DNA of 49,833 nucleotides from Cristatella mucedo (Eukaryota; Bryozoa; Phylactolaemata; Cristatellidae). A program made the translations under genes and the position numbers. Positions 1-9,660 of this stretch are shown here, one piece after another (position 1 is the stretch's first letter; each line of letters opens with the position of its first letter). Location: assembly GCA_009760855.2 (NCBI GenBank), contig WPIO01000300.1:64001-113833 (forward strand). Reading direction: 5' to 3'. Under the pieces are notes generated by a model. It made no database searches and was not told the origin of the DNA. It saw only the letters and a program-made list of their open reading frames with translations.

Positions 1-736
1 CGAGAGAAATATAAACATTTATGACAGAAACGGGAAAAGATGTTGGCATCCTCGACGACCAGCAGTGGTTGAAAGGCTTGGCTTTTTTGGTAGACATGAT
101 GAAACATCTTGCAGATCTCAACCTCAAAATCCAAGGTAAGGATCATCTCGTCCATAAAATGTACGAGTGTGTTTTCGCGTTCGTGCAAAATCTGAAACTT
201 TTCCGGAAACACGCAGATCGGAAGAAACTGTAACATTTCACAACACTCGCAACAAGATCACCTGAAATGCTGGCTCATATGAAGTACTCCACTCTTGGTA
301 GCAAACTTGTTGATAAATTCGAAGACAGATTACAAGATTTCCAGCTACATGCGAATGACATAAATATGATTAGTAATCCATTTATTATCGATCGCTCTGA
401 TGCACCTGATGAATTTTACCTCGAACTAATCGACATTCGTAATGACAGCAATTTAAAAAATGCTTATGATTAGCATGACCTTGTTACCTTTTACAAGCAG
501 TATGTTTCATCAGTCTTTTCCTAACCTAGCCAAACACGCTTTCAGGTATATTGCCCTTTTTGGCAGCACATATTGCTGTGAACAGCTTTTTTCCAGACTG
601 TAAAATGTAAAAACAAAGACTCGATCCGTTCTCACTGATGAACATTTATCAGGAAATCCTTAGAACTGCCGCATCCATTGTTACAGAAGATGACGACTTT
701 TTATGCAAACAGAAACAATTCCAAATATTTCATTGA
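1..736 (+). pseudogene. hAT-A transposase, C-terminal part (broken)
   Basis: Remnant of the C-terminal half of a ZBED5-like hAT transposase. Two open segments (21-233 and 267-473) lie in shifted frames and match the helical stretch after the catalytic core, for example QQWLKGLAFLVDM and QGKDHLVHKMYECV. From 545 to 736 the hAT dimerisation domain is readable (LFGSTYCCEQLF, then DEHLSG, then FLCKQKQ), ending at TGA 734-736. Breaks include TAA just before 21, a stop at 231-233, TAG after AYD at about 471-473, TAA inside the dimerisation domain at about 601-603, and a one-base frameshift near 655. The TAG and that TAA are also present in the copy at 24119-29006. It cannot encode a transposase. 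Confidence 0.85.
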
Positions 737-1132
737 TGCCTGTGGTGCAGAAGACATTGAATACCTGTAGCATTCAGTAAATCCGAAGACATTATTATTA
801 TCTGAGTCCTGGTCATGTAATTTTGTAAGTTTTATAAGTTTCCGTCTTCATGATATTAAAATGAAAATCCAAAAGTGAAATATTGGCCATAATATCTATC
901 TAACTGTTTTCCAGGACACGTGATTAAGTTTTTATTATTTTTGTTTTTAGTTATAATTATGTTAAAAAATACTATTGTATTGCCGTTTATTTATAAAGTA
1001 TAATGATAATAGTCATACTAAATTAAGATCCTATTTTCTGATGAGGTCAACTACGCCAATTTACATGTGGCACCCGGACCTTTTACATTCTTGATATATG
1101 GCCCACCAACGCAAGAAGACTGGACACCCGTG
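1..1132 (+). mobile_element. hAT-A transposon, 3' part (copy 1)
   Basis: This is the 3' part of a hAT DNA transposon that enters at the left edge. It matches the reverse strand of the fuller copy at 24119-29006 through the transposase C-terminal half, the 3' untranslated region and the terminal inverted repeat. Read inward from 1132 the end is CACGGGTGTCCAGTC, against CAGGGGTATCTAGTC in the other copy. The sequence just after 1132 continues in a family 1 LINE (AATCTAGGC...), so this hAT probably landed in that LINE. The 5' half and the left target duplicate are outside the window. Seen: homology and terminus. Inferred: superfamily and insertion history. Confidence 0.85.
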
Positions 1133-1575
1133 GACTAGGAAAATCTAGGCTTTTACTTCAATTCGGATGGCACTCATGTGTACTTTTTCAATGATCTCCT
1201 CCAGCCTTTGAGCACTTTGAATTCTCTTAACTTGTTTGGTGCATGTATTGATGGCGCTCGAAAATTAACACCAGCACATTATCTTAAAGTAAACGATGAT
1301 ACAGCTTACTTATTGGTACTGGCAATCCAGCGTGATTCGGAAATTGGAAATGTTAACGTTCAAAATTCGCTCTGCCGGCATATCTGCGGTTGAATCAGCT
1401 CCGAAATTTGACCCTGTGCATGTCACAACTAAACATTTTGCTCATGTTGTTTGTCAAGCATGATACTATTCACTATTCAATCGCATTTTTCTTTTAAGCA
1501 AAGTGTAGAGCGAATTGAAAGAGATTGAGTTCTCCGAGAGTGCTTTATCATGTACATTGTTAATTGTATTATGTA
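1133..1575 (+). mobile_element. Family 1 LINE fragment with internal deletion
   Basis: Aligns by eye to the F1 LINE from just before the reverse transcriptase YADD block to the start of the C-terminal region (1141-1405; compare 34885-35150). It then jumps directly to the F1 3' untranslated end at 1406-1565, including the degraded hairpin and tail (GAGATTGAGTTCTC...GTGCTTTATC). About 700 bases of the usual LINE are missing between these parts. The reading frame is broken. Confidence 0.8.
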
Positions 1576-2555
1576 TTATGAACTTTATGAACGTTCTAAA
1601 TGAACGGATGTATTATGAACGTTAAAATCACAATAAGCATGAACAAATAATTTTTAGTACTTAAAATAAAAATATATTAGAGCGAATGGAGATGCAGGTG
1701 GAGTTGGTGACTTTTGGTCGATAGACTACTACCTCCATTTGTAGCCTACTGTCCGGTGTACAAAATACGCTTACTTTGAAATGCTTCTTCCAGCGGACTG
1801 CATACCGCTTTTAATTAGAGAATATGTGTGCAACACTAGCTATTTAGCCTCTAGTTGTGGTTCACGTCGTTATTGGTCGGGGTTTACCCTGTGTTGCAGA
1901 GTTTTGGTTAAGGTAAGCTAGTGAAGGACATTTTCAGAAATAAGTCGCCTATCTCACAATGAGCTACTTCAGACTGACAAAGGCGGAAAGTTTTTATTTA
2001 CATTCCGGACTTGTATTGGCTGCGAGCCGATAACGAGGTTTTGTATTGCATAGGCCGCATAAAAGCCGAAAGCACATAAAACGCTGGTAACTGTGTTTCT
2101 CAAGTTAGCCTAATAAACATGTGCTTATTGGATGAATTCGCCAAAAATCCGTTATTATAGGTTGCAGGCGTTCTTAAAAACTTATCATTAACTTAAAGAC
2201 AAATACTTGGAGTAAGAGTACGGGATTTTCATGTTAAAGTATGCTCTTCCTATCTGCCTTTCTCGAATCATTCTATCCTGAAACATGCAGGCGTTCTGAT
2301 TCGCAAGGAGGTCGATAATGGTGATATAAGTCCTAGATATCACCAGCATTCTTCGTACATCATCTGAAACTAAACAATGACAATTTAGAACTTGTGGCCT
2401 ATTTACGTCTGGACAGGCAAGTAGCTCCGCCAAATGTTAAACGACGGGATTTCGCTTGACACTACATTAGGGAGCCGAGATTCTTCGGCATGGCCTGCGT
2501 TGCTCAGCAGCCAAGCTGTCCCTACCAAGGAACGAAGGAGCAATGCAGGCGCTTC
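1576..2555. other. Unassigned AT-rich stretch
   Basis: No element or gene is recognised here. Short open frames (for example minus 2188-2433, 81 codons) are no longer than expected by chance and show no familiar motif. The last part may be the 5' extension of the repeat that starts at 2556, because it precedes it without any visible boundary. Confidence 0.4.
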
Positions 2556-3102
2556 CTGTGGGTTCGGTGAAAGCATCAGGTAAACTCTTCGGCTTTTCTC
2601 TGAACAAACAGACAGGAGAGCCGTTGGCAACAAACTTCACAAAGATGTTGTGATGACTATCAAAGCCTCCATGTTGGACTCAATGTGTCCTTCTCAGTTG
2701 GAAGAGACATCGGCTCTCCCATAACGTCTGTACTTCGCCTGCGGCTGCTGCATCCCAGTTGGTAATGCAACCGACCCTAATGCAAATGCTGCTGCGTAGG
2801 ATATTCTATCCAATGTCTCATAGCAGGCACTCAGATCTCTCAAAGTCACATCTATGTTGTTGCGACCGTAATATTAGCTAGAAAGCTCTCATACTATCTA
2901 CAAAGTGAATGAAACAAAAGAGGCTTGGCATGTTTATCACTGGTGGGTGTTCTTATTGCTTGTTTAACCACATGGCTCTCTTTCCGTGGGTAAATGCACG
3001 GAATTGACACCGGATTTGCGTCGTGCTCCTTAGTTTTCTAATCTCTCGTAAAGAGAATTACAGCACAAAATAAAATTACTTACAGAAAGTAATTCCGCCC
3101 TG
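2556..3102 (+). repeat. Unclassified dispersed repeat B, copy 1
   Basis: Matches the reverse complement of 7088-7643 through several aligned blocks: GGTTCGGTGAA and CGGCTTTTCTCTGAA near 2561-2605, GATGACTATCAAAGC near 2650, CTGCATCCCAGTT near 2750, GAGGCTTGGCATGTTT near 2920, and GTAATTCCGCCCTG at 3089-3102. The two copies are about 547 and 556 bases long. No protein motif is evident. Copy 2 sits directly beside the 5' side of a family 2 LINE, so this could be a LINE 5' end, but the other family 2 copy at 41460-44660 does not carry it. Class unknown. Confidence 0.65.
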
Positions 3103-3739
3103 CTTCGGCCCAGAGCCGGTGGCAGGCGTTTACCGACCTTGGCTGCAGGCTAAAGCTCATTTAAGTTTTTAGGAGCCTGGATGATGACTTATTTTTTTGC
3201 TAGTAGAAAGAAAATGAATTAAATTTGAGGTCAGATTAGTGTGCACACAAGTAGATAATTAAACGACACCACTTGTGTTGAGCTTTATATAAGCGTATTG
3301 GTTGGTTTTCTTTGCCTCCACTCGACCTAACTTGGTGCTTTATTGCAAACGAACCTTCGATGTTTGGTTAATGTCCTTGGTTCTCTTTCAATAAAAGATT
3401 GGCCGATATTACACGGTTTCTCTTGATCGTGAGCCATCTGATACAGTTTCCAGCCACAGCAGCAATAACCGCAGCAAGAGCTACTGGTTAAATCGCTGTG
3501 TTTATTAATCGTAGGCACCGCAGAGTTACATGTAAGGCTGTTCGTGGACCGATCGTCGCTGCACCTAGTGGCTCTAAACACACCAGAAGATTGCAACAGA
3601 CCTGAGCCATACTGGAAGTAGGTTGCAGACAGCTGCTTGATGCACTGAGTTGTAAAGTGATATGAATAGCTTCTGCTCACAACAATCAAGAAGCCATAAA
3701 TTAACGGTGAGCATACGGTATCCATATTTAAAGTAATCA
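3103..3739. other. Unassigned stretch with one orphan frame
   Basis: No repeat or known gene is recognised. The minus strand is open for 137 codons at 3327-3740, with a hydrophobic N-terminus (LIYGFLIVV) and a cysteine cluster (SCCGYCCCG). A frame of this length is expected about once by chance in 50 kb of this composition. It has no recognisable domain, so I do not call a gene. Confidence 0.35.
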
Positions 3740-4014
3740 CTTTTATAAACTGTATGATTGCTTCAGAAAAAGTACGTGCATAGGTGTAGTGGTAGGTAGG
3801 ATTGCAGATTGTTCAGTTTCTGCAGAAGCACCGTGCACAGAATTAAACTCTCAACAGCATATACAAAAATTAAATGGAGCTGCTAATGTTGGTAGAAGAA
3901 ATTAGGGTTCTCATAAATTTTAGTACTGCAAGTGATAGAGATTTGGAGATGCAGGTCAAGAATAGGTTCTACACTGTGTAAGGTAAAGCATCTTCGACTG
4001 TGACTCTAAAAAGC

Positions 4015-4500
4015 CGCAAAGACTAAATGAAAGTCATGCAGGAGAGTTTTGTGTAGCCACTGACATCCTAAGCGGCTTGTCGTGGGTATTTGGTAGCCAA
4101 CAAACTTCACCTCATGAAATAATGATATTACCCACCATTCAGTTGCATTTATCTTTGCAGCAAATGTAAGGCGCCCTGAGAGAGATTGAATTCTCAAAGG
4201 GCGTTTTTATCAAGTGCATTATTATTATTATTCTTATAATATTGATATTATAAATGAATTATTCTTATAATTAAAGAGAAAGTGGGATGCATTGTAGTCT
4301 GGAGAGGATTTAAGGTAGATATTATCATAAAAGTAGACGCTCTGGGCTGCTTCAACGGATGAACCCCAATTGGCAGCAAGAGGGTAGTTATCGTTGCCTA
4401 AGAATCATGTAAGAGATTTTTTCAGTCTAGGACTTGCAGTGGTAAAGCTTCTGTCGCCAACGGTATATAAGGATAGGAATAGAACAACCAATTCTTTTTT
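4015..4500 (-). mobile_element. Family 2 LINE 3' fragment (block A)
   Basis: Resembles the 3' untranslated end of family 2 at 13745-14080 and 41495-41830. Aligned stretches include GTCATGCAGGAGAG, TTGGTAGCCAACA, GGGATGCATTGTAGTC, TCTAGGACTTGCAG and GTAAAGCTTCTGTCGCCAACGG. It is interrupted by a plus-strand family 1 tail at 4121-4233. No coding sequence remains. Confidence 0.65.
4121..4233 (+). mobile_element. Family 1 LINE tail nested in family 2
   Basis: Only the last 110 bases or so of family 1: the conserved TTTGCAGCAAATG, a hairpin (GGCGCC...GGGCG with a damaged right arm) and an (ATT)n tail ending near 4233. It lies inside the family 2 3' end. Such an extremely 5'-truncated copy is typical of target-primed reverse transcription. 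The same insertion is present in block B. Confidence 0.75.
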
Positions 4501-4774
4501 CTATGTAATATTTGTAATTTATCTTCAATAAACACTTTAGTAATGCATAATTTGAAGACACCGCCTCATGGTATTAGTCTAAGTTTGAGACCTGGCAATA
4601 AACTTGGATTGCAAGAAAACGATATGAAAGGCCTAGCTTGTTTTGGGCCTATATTTGGCCTTTTAACGGTAAAGAGTCATCAGCCTGAGGAAGAGGGAAC
4701 CTCTAAGTCAAGGACAGCACTTTGACGTCCCGGCACTGCTTTCTTGTAGCCTTTTTAGTCCCACGTAGCTTGGT

Positions 4775-5640
4775 GGATCTTGTTGATTGTGCTCGGAATT
4801 AAGGTGCCCTGCTCCAAAGTTAACTTTCATTGAACGACCATTTGACGTCAACTGACGTGTCTGGTTTCCTTCAGCTAGATAATATTGTTAAACATTGAGC
4901 TATCTTAGGCCATATCGCTGCACTAGAGTTGATACAAGAATTTGGTTCATCGCATCGTGACATCAATAAATCGCTGATTGCTTGGCTATCGAATTTTTGC
5001 AATCAGGCGCTTATAGCTTATGAAGAAATATATACCTCGCCTTGTGTGTCGTGATTGCATTGTATGCCATATCAGCAAACTTATCACTGACCTGGCCCAC
5101 AGTCAAGCCACGCATCGAATACATCGCACAGTCGCCAACTATTAAATTTCTTCGAAACTTTAGCCCTTTCCTACCTTTCAGGTCTACTTTCCCACCTGGC
5201 GAGGCCTCGTACTGCTCGCGTGTTTAAAATCTTACTGTTTACTTATGCCATGAAATAACCCCAAATCCTCAAGAGACCTTTCGTTCAGTTTGTATGCACT
5301 CATAGTCTGCTACTCACTTCCAACTTCCTTCACGCCATCCCCTAACCTGCCCTGAATCAAAGACAAACTATAAAGCTTAAACTGATTGCAAAGTTAAGTG
5401 GTTCCACGTGGTTGGTCAACTGGGTGCATATATTTGCCGGCACTGTGCCGGCTGCCTCAACCCACCTTTGCATGCTGACTACGTGAATGTGCCCTCTAGC
5501 CATGTTATACTTGTTATTTAGCACATTACCAGCAAAGTTCGACCATGCTTCTTTTTGAGCCAATTCAAATTGCCCAGAATGAGATTGAGTTATCTGAGAG
5601 TGCTAATTAGTGCTTTTTATTGTATTTAGTATAATTTGTA
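4775..5640 (+). mobile_element. Family 1 LINE 3' part, old copy
   Basis: Follows family 1 from the region just after the reverse transcriptase through the C-terminal domain to the 3' hairpin. Alignable landmarks include CAATCAGGCGCTTATAGCTTATG near 5000, the counterpart of the LHWLPV-type segment near 5085-5130, and GCATGCTGACTACGTG near 5470. The tail near 5575-5640 retains GAGATTGAGTT but has lost the GC stem. It is clearly more diverged from the family than the partner at 8978-9660. Frames are broken throughout. Confidence 0.7.
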
Positions 5641-6034
5641 GCGGTTTCAGATTTGGGAATTAGATCGACCTGAAGGCTGATTTACTCACTACTGACAGTG
5701 CCTGATTCCTTTTCAGAGTCGTATAAAAGCAGAATTGTAGTTCTGAAAAAAGAGTGTTGCATAAGTCGAGACTGTTACTGTGAACTACCACAACTAGCTT
5801 CGATGTAAAATGTCCTTGCTTGTGCAAATTCAAGAATTAGGGGCAACTGAAATATGGCTCTACCACTGTGGACTGGCTGCAGTCTTCGTGTGAAAGGTCA
5901 CCCTGAGGCAGTGTTATTACCGTTTTAGCTGTGGCAGTTTTTTAAATTCCTGCAGACCCAATTTAGGTTTGTAGGGTATTTCTTTCAAACATGAATGGGT
6001 AGGTCATTTCTTCATTCAACTTCAAATGAGTTAG
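5641..6034. other. Unassigned stretch
   Basis: No recognisable element, RNA or coding region. It lies between the tail of a plus-strand family 1 LINE and a minus-strand family 2 fragment, so it may be old host sequence or a decayed part of family 2. Confidence 0.4.
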
Positions 6035-7087
6035 CTTCCGACATTCAAGCATGCCCTTAAGTCGGCACATCTTAATGAGGTTTTTGTAAATTGAAAGGAA
6101 TCTCTGTGAGTCTGTACACGGATAGAATGACCGTAAGCATGATTGTCAAGAGCACTCCTGAGTGTCATGTTTATTGCATCAGTTAGGCTATCGGGGCTTC
6201 CGTTCGAGTCTGAATGCAGATTAAGAAGACATGCATCACAAAAAGATTCCTAAAACTTGTTTGTGTCAATGCTTGGTAAGTTACGTCGTATGACAAGTTC
6301 GACTTTACCCTGTCCGGAGCTGGACCAGTTAACGAACAATGATCTAAGAGTGTGAGTGGGAACAAGACATGGTCAGTGGGAAAGACATCCTTTGTGATCA
6401 CGAGATCAAGAATATGGCCATTGACATGTGTGGTGTGACTAAAGCGATTGACTAAACCAAAATTCTGCAGACAGTAAAGAAATGAGCGGACCAGGCTAAT
6501 GCTAGGGCTATAAACGTGAATATTGAAGACACCGACAATTAGTTACAGCCTGTTACTCACGAATACTTTAGCGAGGAACTGTTAAAAACTCAACAATAAA
6601 AAAGTTAAGAAATTCAGATGAAGGCCGGTATATCACCAAAGTCTGAGGCTTTGTCTTAGAGGGACAATTTATTGCAACCGATTCAAACGATGGCCCCTTC
6701 AGAAAACTGCACATGTTGTAGCCTAACGATTCGCGAACAACAGTTGCAACCCAGCCTCTAACCTCGTCAGAACGCATTGACTCTTAGAATGAGAAACCGT
6801 GTGGAGTATTCTCAGAAATACAGCTGCTAGAACAAGGGCGTTATCCAAGTTTTAGTAGGCAGAAATGCATATAGCCTCTTGTGGACCAGCTAATCGTGGA
6901 TAATTAACCCTTTGGGGTTTTTAGAGAGTGGACATTTGATAGGCAGAAATTAGGAGTCTGTCCAATGACTGGACGACAGCGATCGAGTGGCTTGTATTCA
7001 CGCTGGCTTGTAGCCGGCCTGGCTGACATGGACCCTTTGAATTTTAAATGAACCTTAGTAACGGACACAGGTCGACGTTTCACAATC
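6035..7087 (-). pseudogene. Family 2 LINE, endonuclease part (broken)
   Basis: Minus-strand fragment aligned with 43565-44645. It holds remains of the APE-type endonuclease, which nicks target DNA for LINE insertion. From N to C these are TKTWITP near 6830-6860, YNMCSFL and VIYRPSSEF within 6568-6777, and DVFPTDHVLFPLTLLDH within 6183-6401. The catalytic Glu of the usual TETW motif is Lys, and the Ser of the SDH motif is Leu. Frames are interrupted between these pieces. The reverse transcriptase and 3' end are missing, and repeat B abuts the 5' side at 7088. Family assignment is by comparison inside the window; L2/CR1-like affiliation is inferred. Confidence 0.75.
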
Positions 7088-7643
7088 CAGGGCGGAATTA
7101 CATAATGTAACTAACTGTATTTCTTTGCCGGGTCTTTCATTTACAAAAATGTAGAAAATAATTGAGGAAGACTCAAATTTGTTTACCAAATTAATGCATT
7201 TCCCATGGAAAAGAGCACAGTGGTGAAATAAGCAACATGGGTCGCCCAGCAGCAAAAAACATGCCACGCCTCTTTTGGATTATTCCCTTCGGATAAACTA
7301 TGAGGGCTCTTCAGCTAATATTGCAGCCGCCACACCTTCGTTGTATTTTGGATAGCTCTGAAAGCCTGCAAAGAATAATTTGATGAAAACTAAGGCAGAA
7401 CAGCATTGCCTTAAGGTCGGCGGTATTATGAACTGGGATGCAGCTGCAGGCAAAACACAAATTGCCATCGGGCAGTCGATATCTGCTCCAACAGAGCAGG
7501 TCGCACTGGGTCTAAACCAAACGCTTTGATAGTCATCGCAAAATCATTCTGAAGTTTGCTGCCACAGGGCCTCCTCCCTAGGTATTCAGAGAAAAGCCGG
7601 TGGGTGAATCTGATGCCTTCACCGAACCTCCACGTGGCTCCCA
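7088..7643 (-). repeat. Unclassified dispersed repeat B, copy 2
   Basis: Inverted partner of 2556-3102. Its right end meets the (ATT)n tail of a minus-strand family 1 LINE, and its left end meets a family 2 LINE fragment. No protein family is recognised in its frames, including the 82-codon minus frame at 7426-7674, which runs into the LINE tail and is therefore chimeric. Confidence 0.65.
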
Positions 7644-7644
7644 C

Positions 7645-7800
7645 ATCATAATAGTAATAATAATAATTATTCACTTGATAAAGCGCCCTCAGAAAACTTA
7701 ATCTCTCTCTAGGCGCTTTACATTTGCTGTAACGTGAAATGCAATTGATTTGTAAGTAAAATCATGCTTGAAAAACAAACGAAATTAATAATATGGTTAA
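7645..7800 (-). mobile_element. Family 1 LINE tail
   Basis: The last 150 bases or so of family 1 on the minus strand. Reading the plus strand it shows (AAT)n, CACTTGATAAAGCGCCCTC, AGGCGCTTTACATTTGCTG, then CATGCTTGAAAAACAAAC. The hairpin stem is intact. It is truncated at about 7800, just before duplicated block B. Confidence 0.85.
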
Positions 7801-8093
7801 ATTAATCTCTTTTAGAAACTGCATGAACGCTTCAGAAAAAGTACGTGCATAGGTGTTGTGGTAGGTAGGATTGCAAATTGTTCAATTTCTGCAGAAGCAC
7901 CGTGCACAGAATTAATCTCTCAACAGCATATACAAAAAATTAAACAGGGCTGCTAATGTTGGTAGAAGAAATTGGGGTTCTCATAAATTTTAGTACTGCA
8001 AGTGATAGAGATTTGGAGATGCAGGTCGAGAATAGGTTCTACACTGTGTAACGTAAAGCATCTTCAACTGTGACTCTAAAAAGCCGCAAAGAC

Positions 8094-8560
8094 TAAATGA
8101 AAGTCATGCAGGAGAGTTCTGTGTAGCTACTGACATCCTAAGCGGCTTGTCGTGGGTATTTGGTAGCCAACAAAATTCTTCTCATGAAATAATGATGTTA
8201 CTCACGATTCAGTCGTATTTATCTTTGCAGCAAATGGAAAGCGCCTACCGAGAGATTGAGTTTTCCGAGGGTGCATTATCAAGTGCATTATTATTATTCT
8301 TATAATTAAAGAGAAAAAGGGATGCATTGCAGTCAGGAGAGGATTTGCCGTAGAGAGTATCATAAAAGTAGAAGCTCAGGACCGCTTGAACGGATGAACC
8401 CAAGTCGGCAGCAAGACAGTAGTTATCGTTTCCTAAGAATCATGTAAGTTTTTTGTATAGGCTAGGACTCCCAGTGGTAAAGCTTCTGTCGCCAACGGTA
8501 TATAAGGATAGAAATAGAAAAACCAATTAATTTTCTATACAATTTTTAAAATTTTTTTTT
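8094..8560 (-). mobile_element. Family 2 LINE 3' fragment (block B)
   Basis: Counterpart of 4015-4500, non-coding 3' end of family 2 on the minus strand. It keeps GTCATGCAGGAGAG, TTGGTAGCCAACA and AAGCTTCTGTCGCCAACGG, and is split by a family 1 tail. Confidence 0.65.
8191..8299 (+). mobile_element. Family 1 LINE tail nested in family 2 (block B)
   Basis: Tail-only family 1 copy at the equivalent position to 4121-4233: TTTGCAGCAAATG, a degraded hairpin (AAAGCGCC...GGTGCATT) and ATTATTATT. It was inherited through duplication of the block rather than by a second insertion. Confidence 0.75.
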
Positions 8561-8789
8561 ATATGAAACTTTAGTAATGTGGAATTTGAAGACACCGTCT
8601 CCATGGTATTAGTTTAAGGTATAGACATGGCATCAAACTTGAATTGCAAGAAAACGACATGAAAGGCCTAGTTCGTTTTGGGCTTAAAAATCTTTGTGGT
8701 AAAAAGTCATCATCAGCTCGAGGAAGAGGAAACCACTAAGTAAAAGACATCACTTTGACGTCCCGGCCCTGCTTTCTTGTAGCCTTTAT

Positions 8790-9660
8790 AGTCATACGTA
8801 GCATGGGTGATCTTGTTGATTATGCATGGAATCAAGGTGCCCTGCTTCAAAGTGACCTTTTAATAAACGACCGCTTCACGGCAACTGTCTCGTGTCTGGT
8901 TTTCTTCAGCTACATAATATTCCTAAAAGTTAAGCTATCTTAGACCAGGACACTGCATTAGAATTGGTACGAGAAGATATGCAACTCACTGATTACTGGC
9001 CTACCAGCATGTGCGATCAGGCGATTGCAGCTTGTGCAAAACTCTGCAGCTAGGCTTGTCTGTCGTGAGCGTAGCAGTTGCCACATTACTCCACGTCTCG
9101 CCGACCTGCACTGGCTACCAGTCAAGCAACGGATTGACTTCAAGGTTTTGCCGCTCACTCTTAGGTCCCTTCATTCTCTGGCTCCAGCCTATCCCTCCTA
9201 CATACTCCACCATCAGGCCAAGCATCGTACCACTCGCTTTTCGGAATCCAAAAGTCTAGAAATATTTCGTACAAACCTTAAATCCTTAGGAGACCGTGCA
9301 TTTAGTTCGTATGCTCCCAAAATTGGAACTCCCTCCCGACAGGCGTCAGAACATTCCCTGACTTGACCACATTTAAAAGGAACTTAAAAACACCTATTTA
9401 TGACAGCATTTAGTGGGTCCCTGTGATTCGTCCTTGGTGTGCTTATGCGTGCTGACACTGTGCATGCTGCCACTAACCATATTTGCATCCTGACCATGTG
9501 CATGTCACCCCTAACCATGTTATTCATTTTTATTGTTTTTCAAGCATGATTTTACTTAACATTCAATTGCATTTGCCTTTGCAGCAAATGTAAAGCGCCT
9601 AGAAAGAGATTAAGTTCTCTAAGGGCGCTTTATCAAATACATCATTATTATTATTATTAA
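8790..9660 (+). pseudogene. Family 1 LINE C-terminal domain and 3' end
   Basis: From about 8978 this is close to the family 1 consensus. A 113-codon open stretch at 9025-9366 encodes the C-terminal region after the reverse transcriptase: LVQNSAARLVCRER, DLHWLPVKQRIDFK, RAFSSYAP. This region is widespread in L2/CR1-like LINE proteins but has no catalytic residues of its own. A frameshift near 9320 removes the usual WNSLPTCIRT end. The 3' untranslated end carries an intact hairpin (AAAGCGCC at 9592-9599, GGCGCTTT at 9624-9631) and an (ATT)n tail ending near 9660. The part before 8978 is the older, diverged segment shared with block A. Confidence 0.8.
9592..9631 (+). other. LINE 3' hairpin
   Basis: Eight-base GC-rich stem AAAGCGCC/GGCGCTTT with an inner pairing AGAGA/TCTCT. 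In UnaL2 and relatives a 3' stem-loop is recognised by the element's own reverse transcriptase, so this is probably the family 1 template recognition signal. Confidence 0.7.

Larger units (their letters stand above)
3740..4941 (+). repeat. Duplicated composite block, copy A
   Basis: Direct repeat of 7808-8977, offset by about 4.07 kb. I count about 14 differences in the 245 bases starting at 3890 and 7960. Order of contents: an unassigned 270-base part, a family 2 LINE 3' end on the minus strand, a family 1 LINE tail on the plus strand inserted in it, the rest of the family 2 end, an unassigned part (4500-4775), and the start of a family 1 LINE fragment. Both copies share the nested insertion, so the block was duplicated after that insertion. 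Confidence 0.8.
7808..8977 (+). repeat. Duplicated composite block, copy B
   Basis: Partner of 3740-4941 with the same internal order, including the same family 1 tail inside the same place of a family 2 3' end. Similarity stops abruptly at about 8977. There the diverged family 1 sequence shared with block A gives way to sequence close to the family 1 consensus, in nearly the same LINE register. Confidence 0.8.

Noticed and set aside
3327-3740. 137-codon minus-strand frame as a host gene
   Set aside because: A frame of this length is expected by chance here. It shows no domain, and a fragment like SPLIYGFL recalling a receptor segment lies at the wrong end of the frame for that family.
7426-7674. 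82-codon frame with a run of Tyr as a protein
   Set aside because: The Tyr run is the (AAT)n tail of a minus-strand LINE read in frame, so the frame is chimeric.
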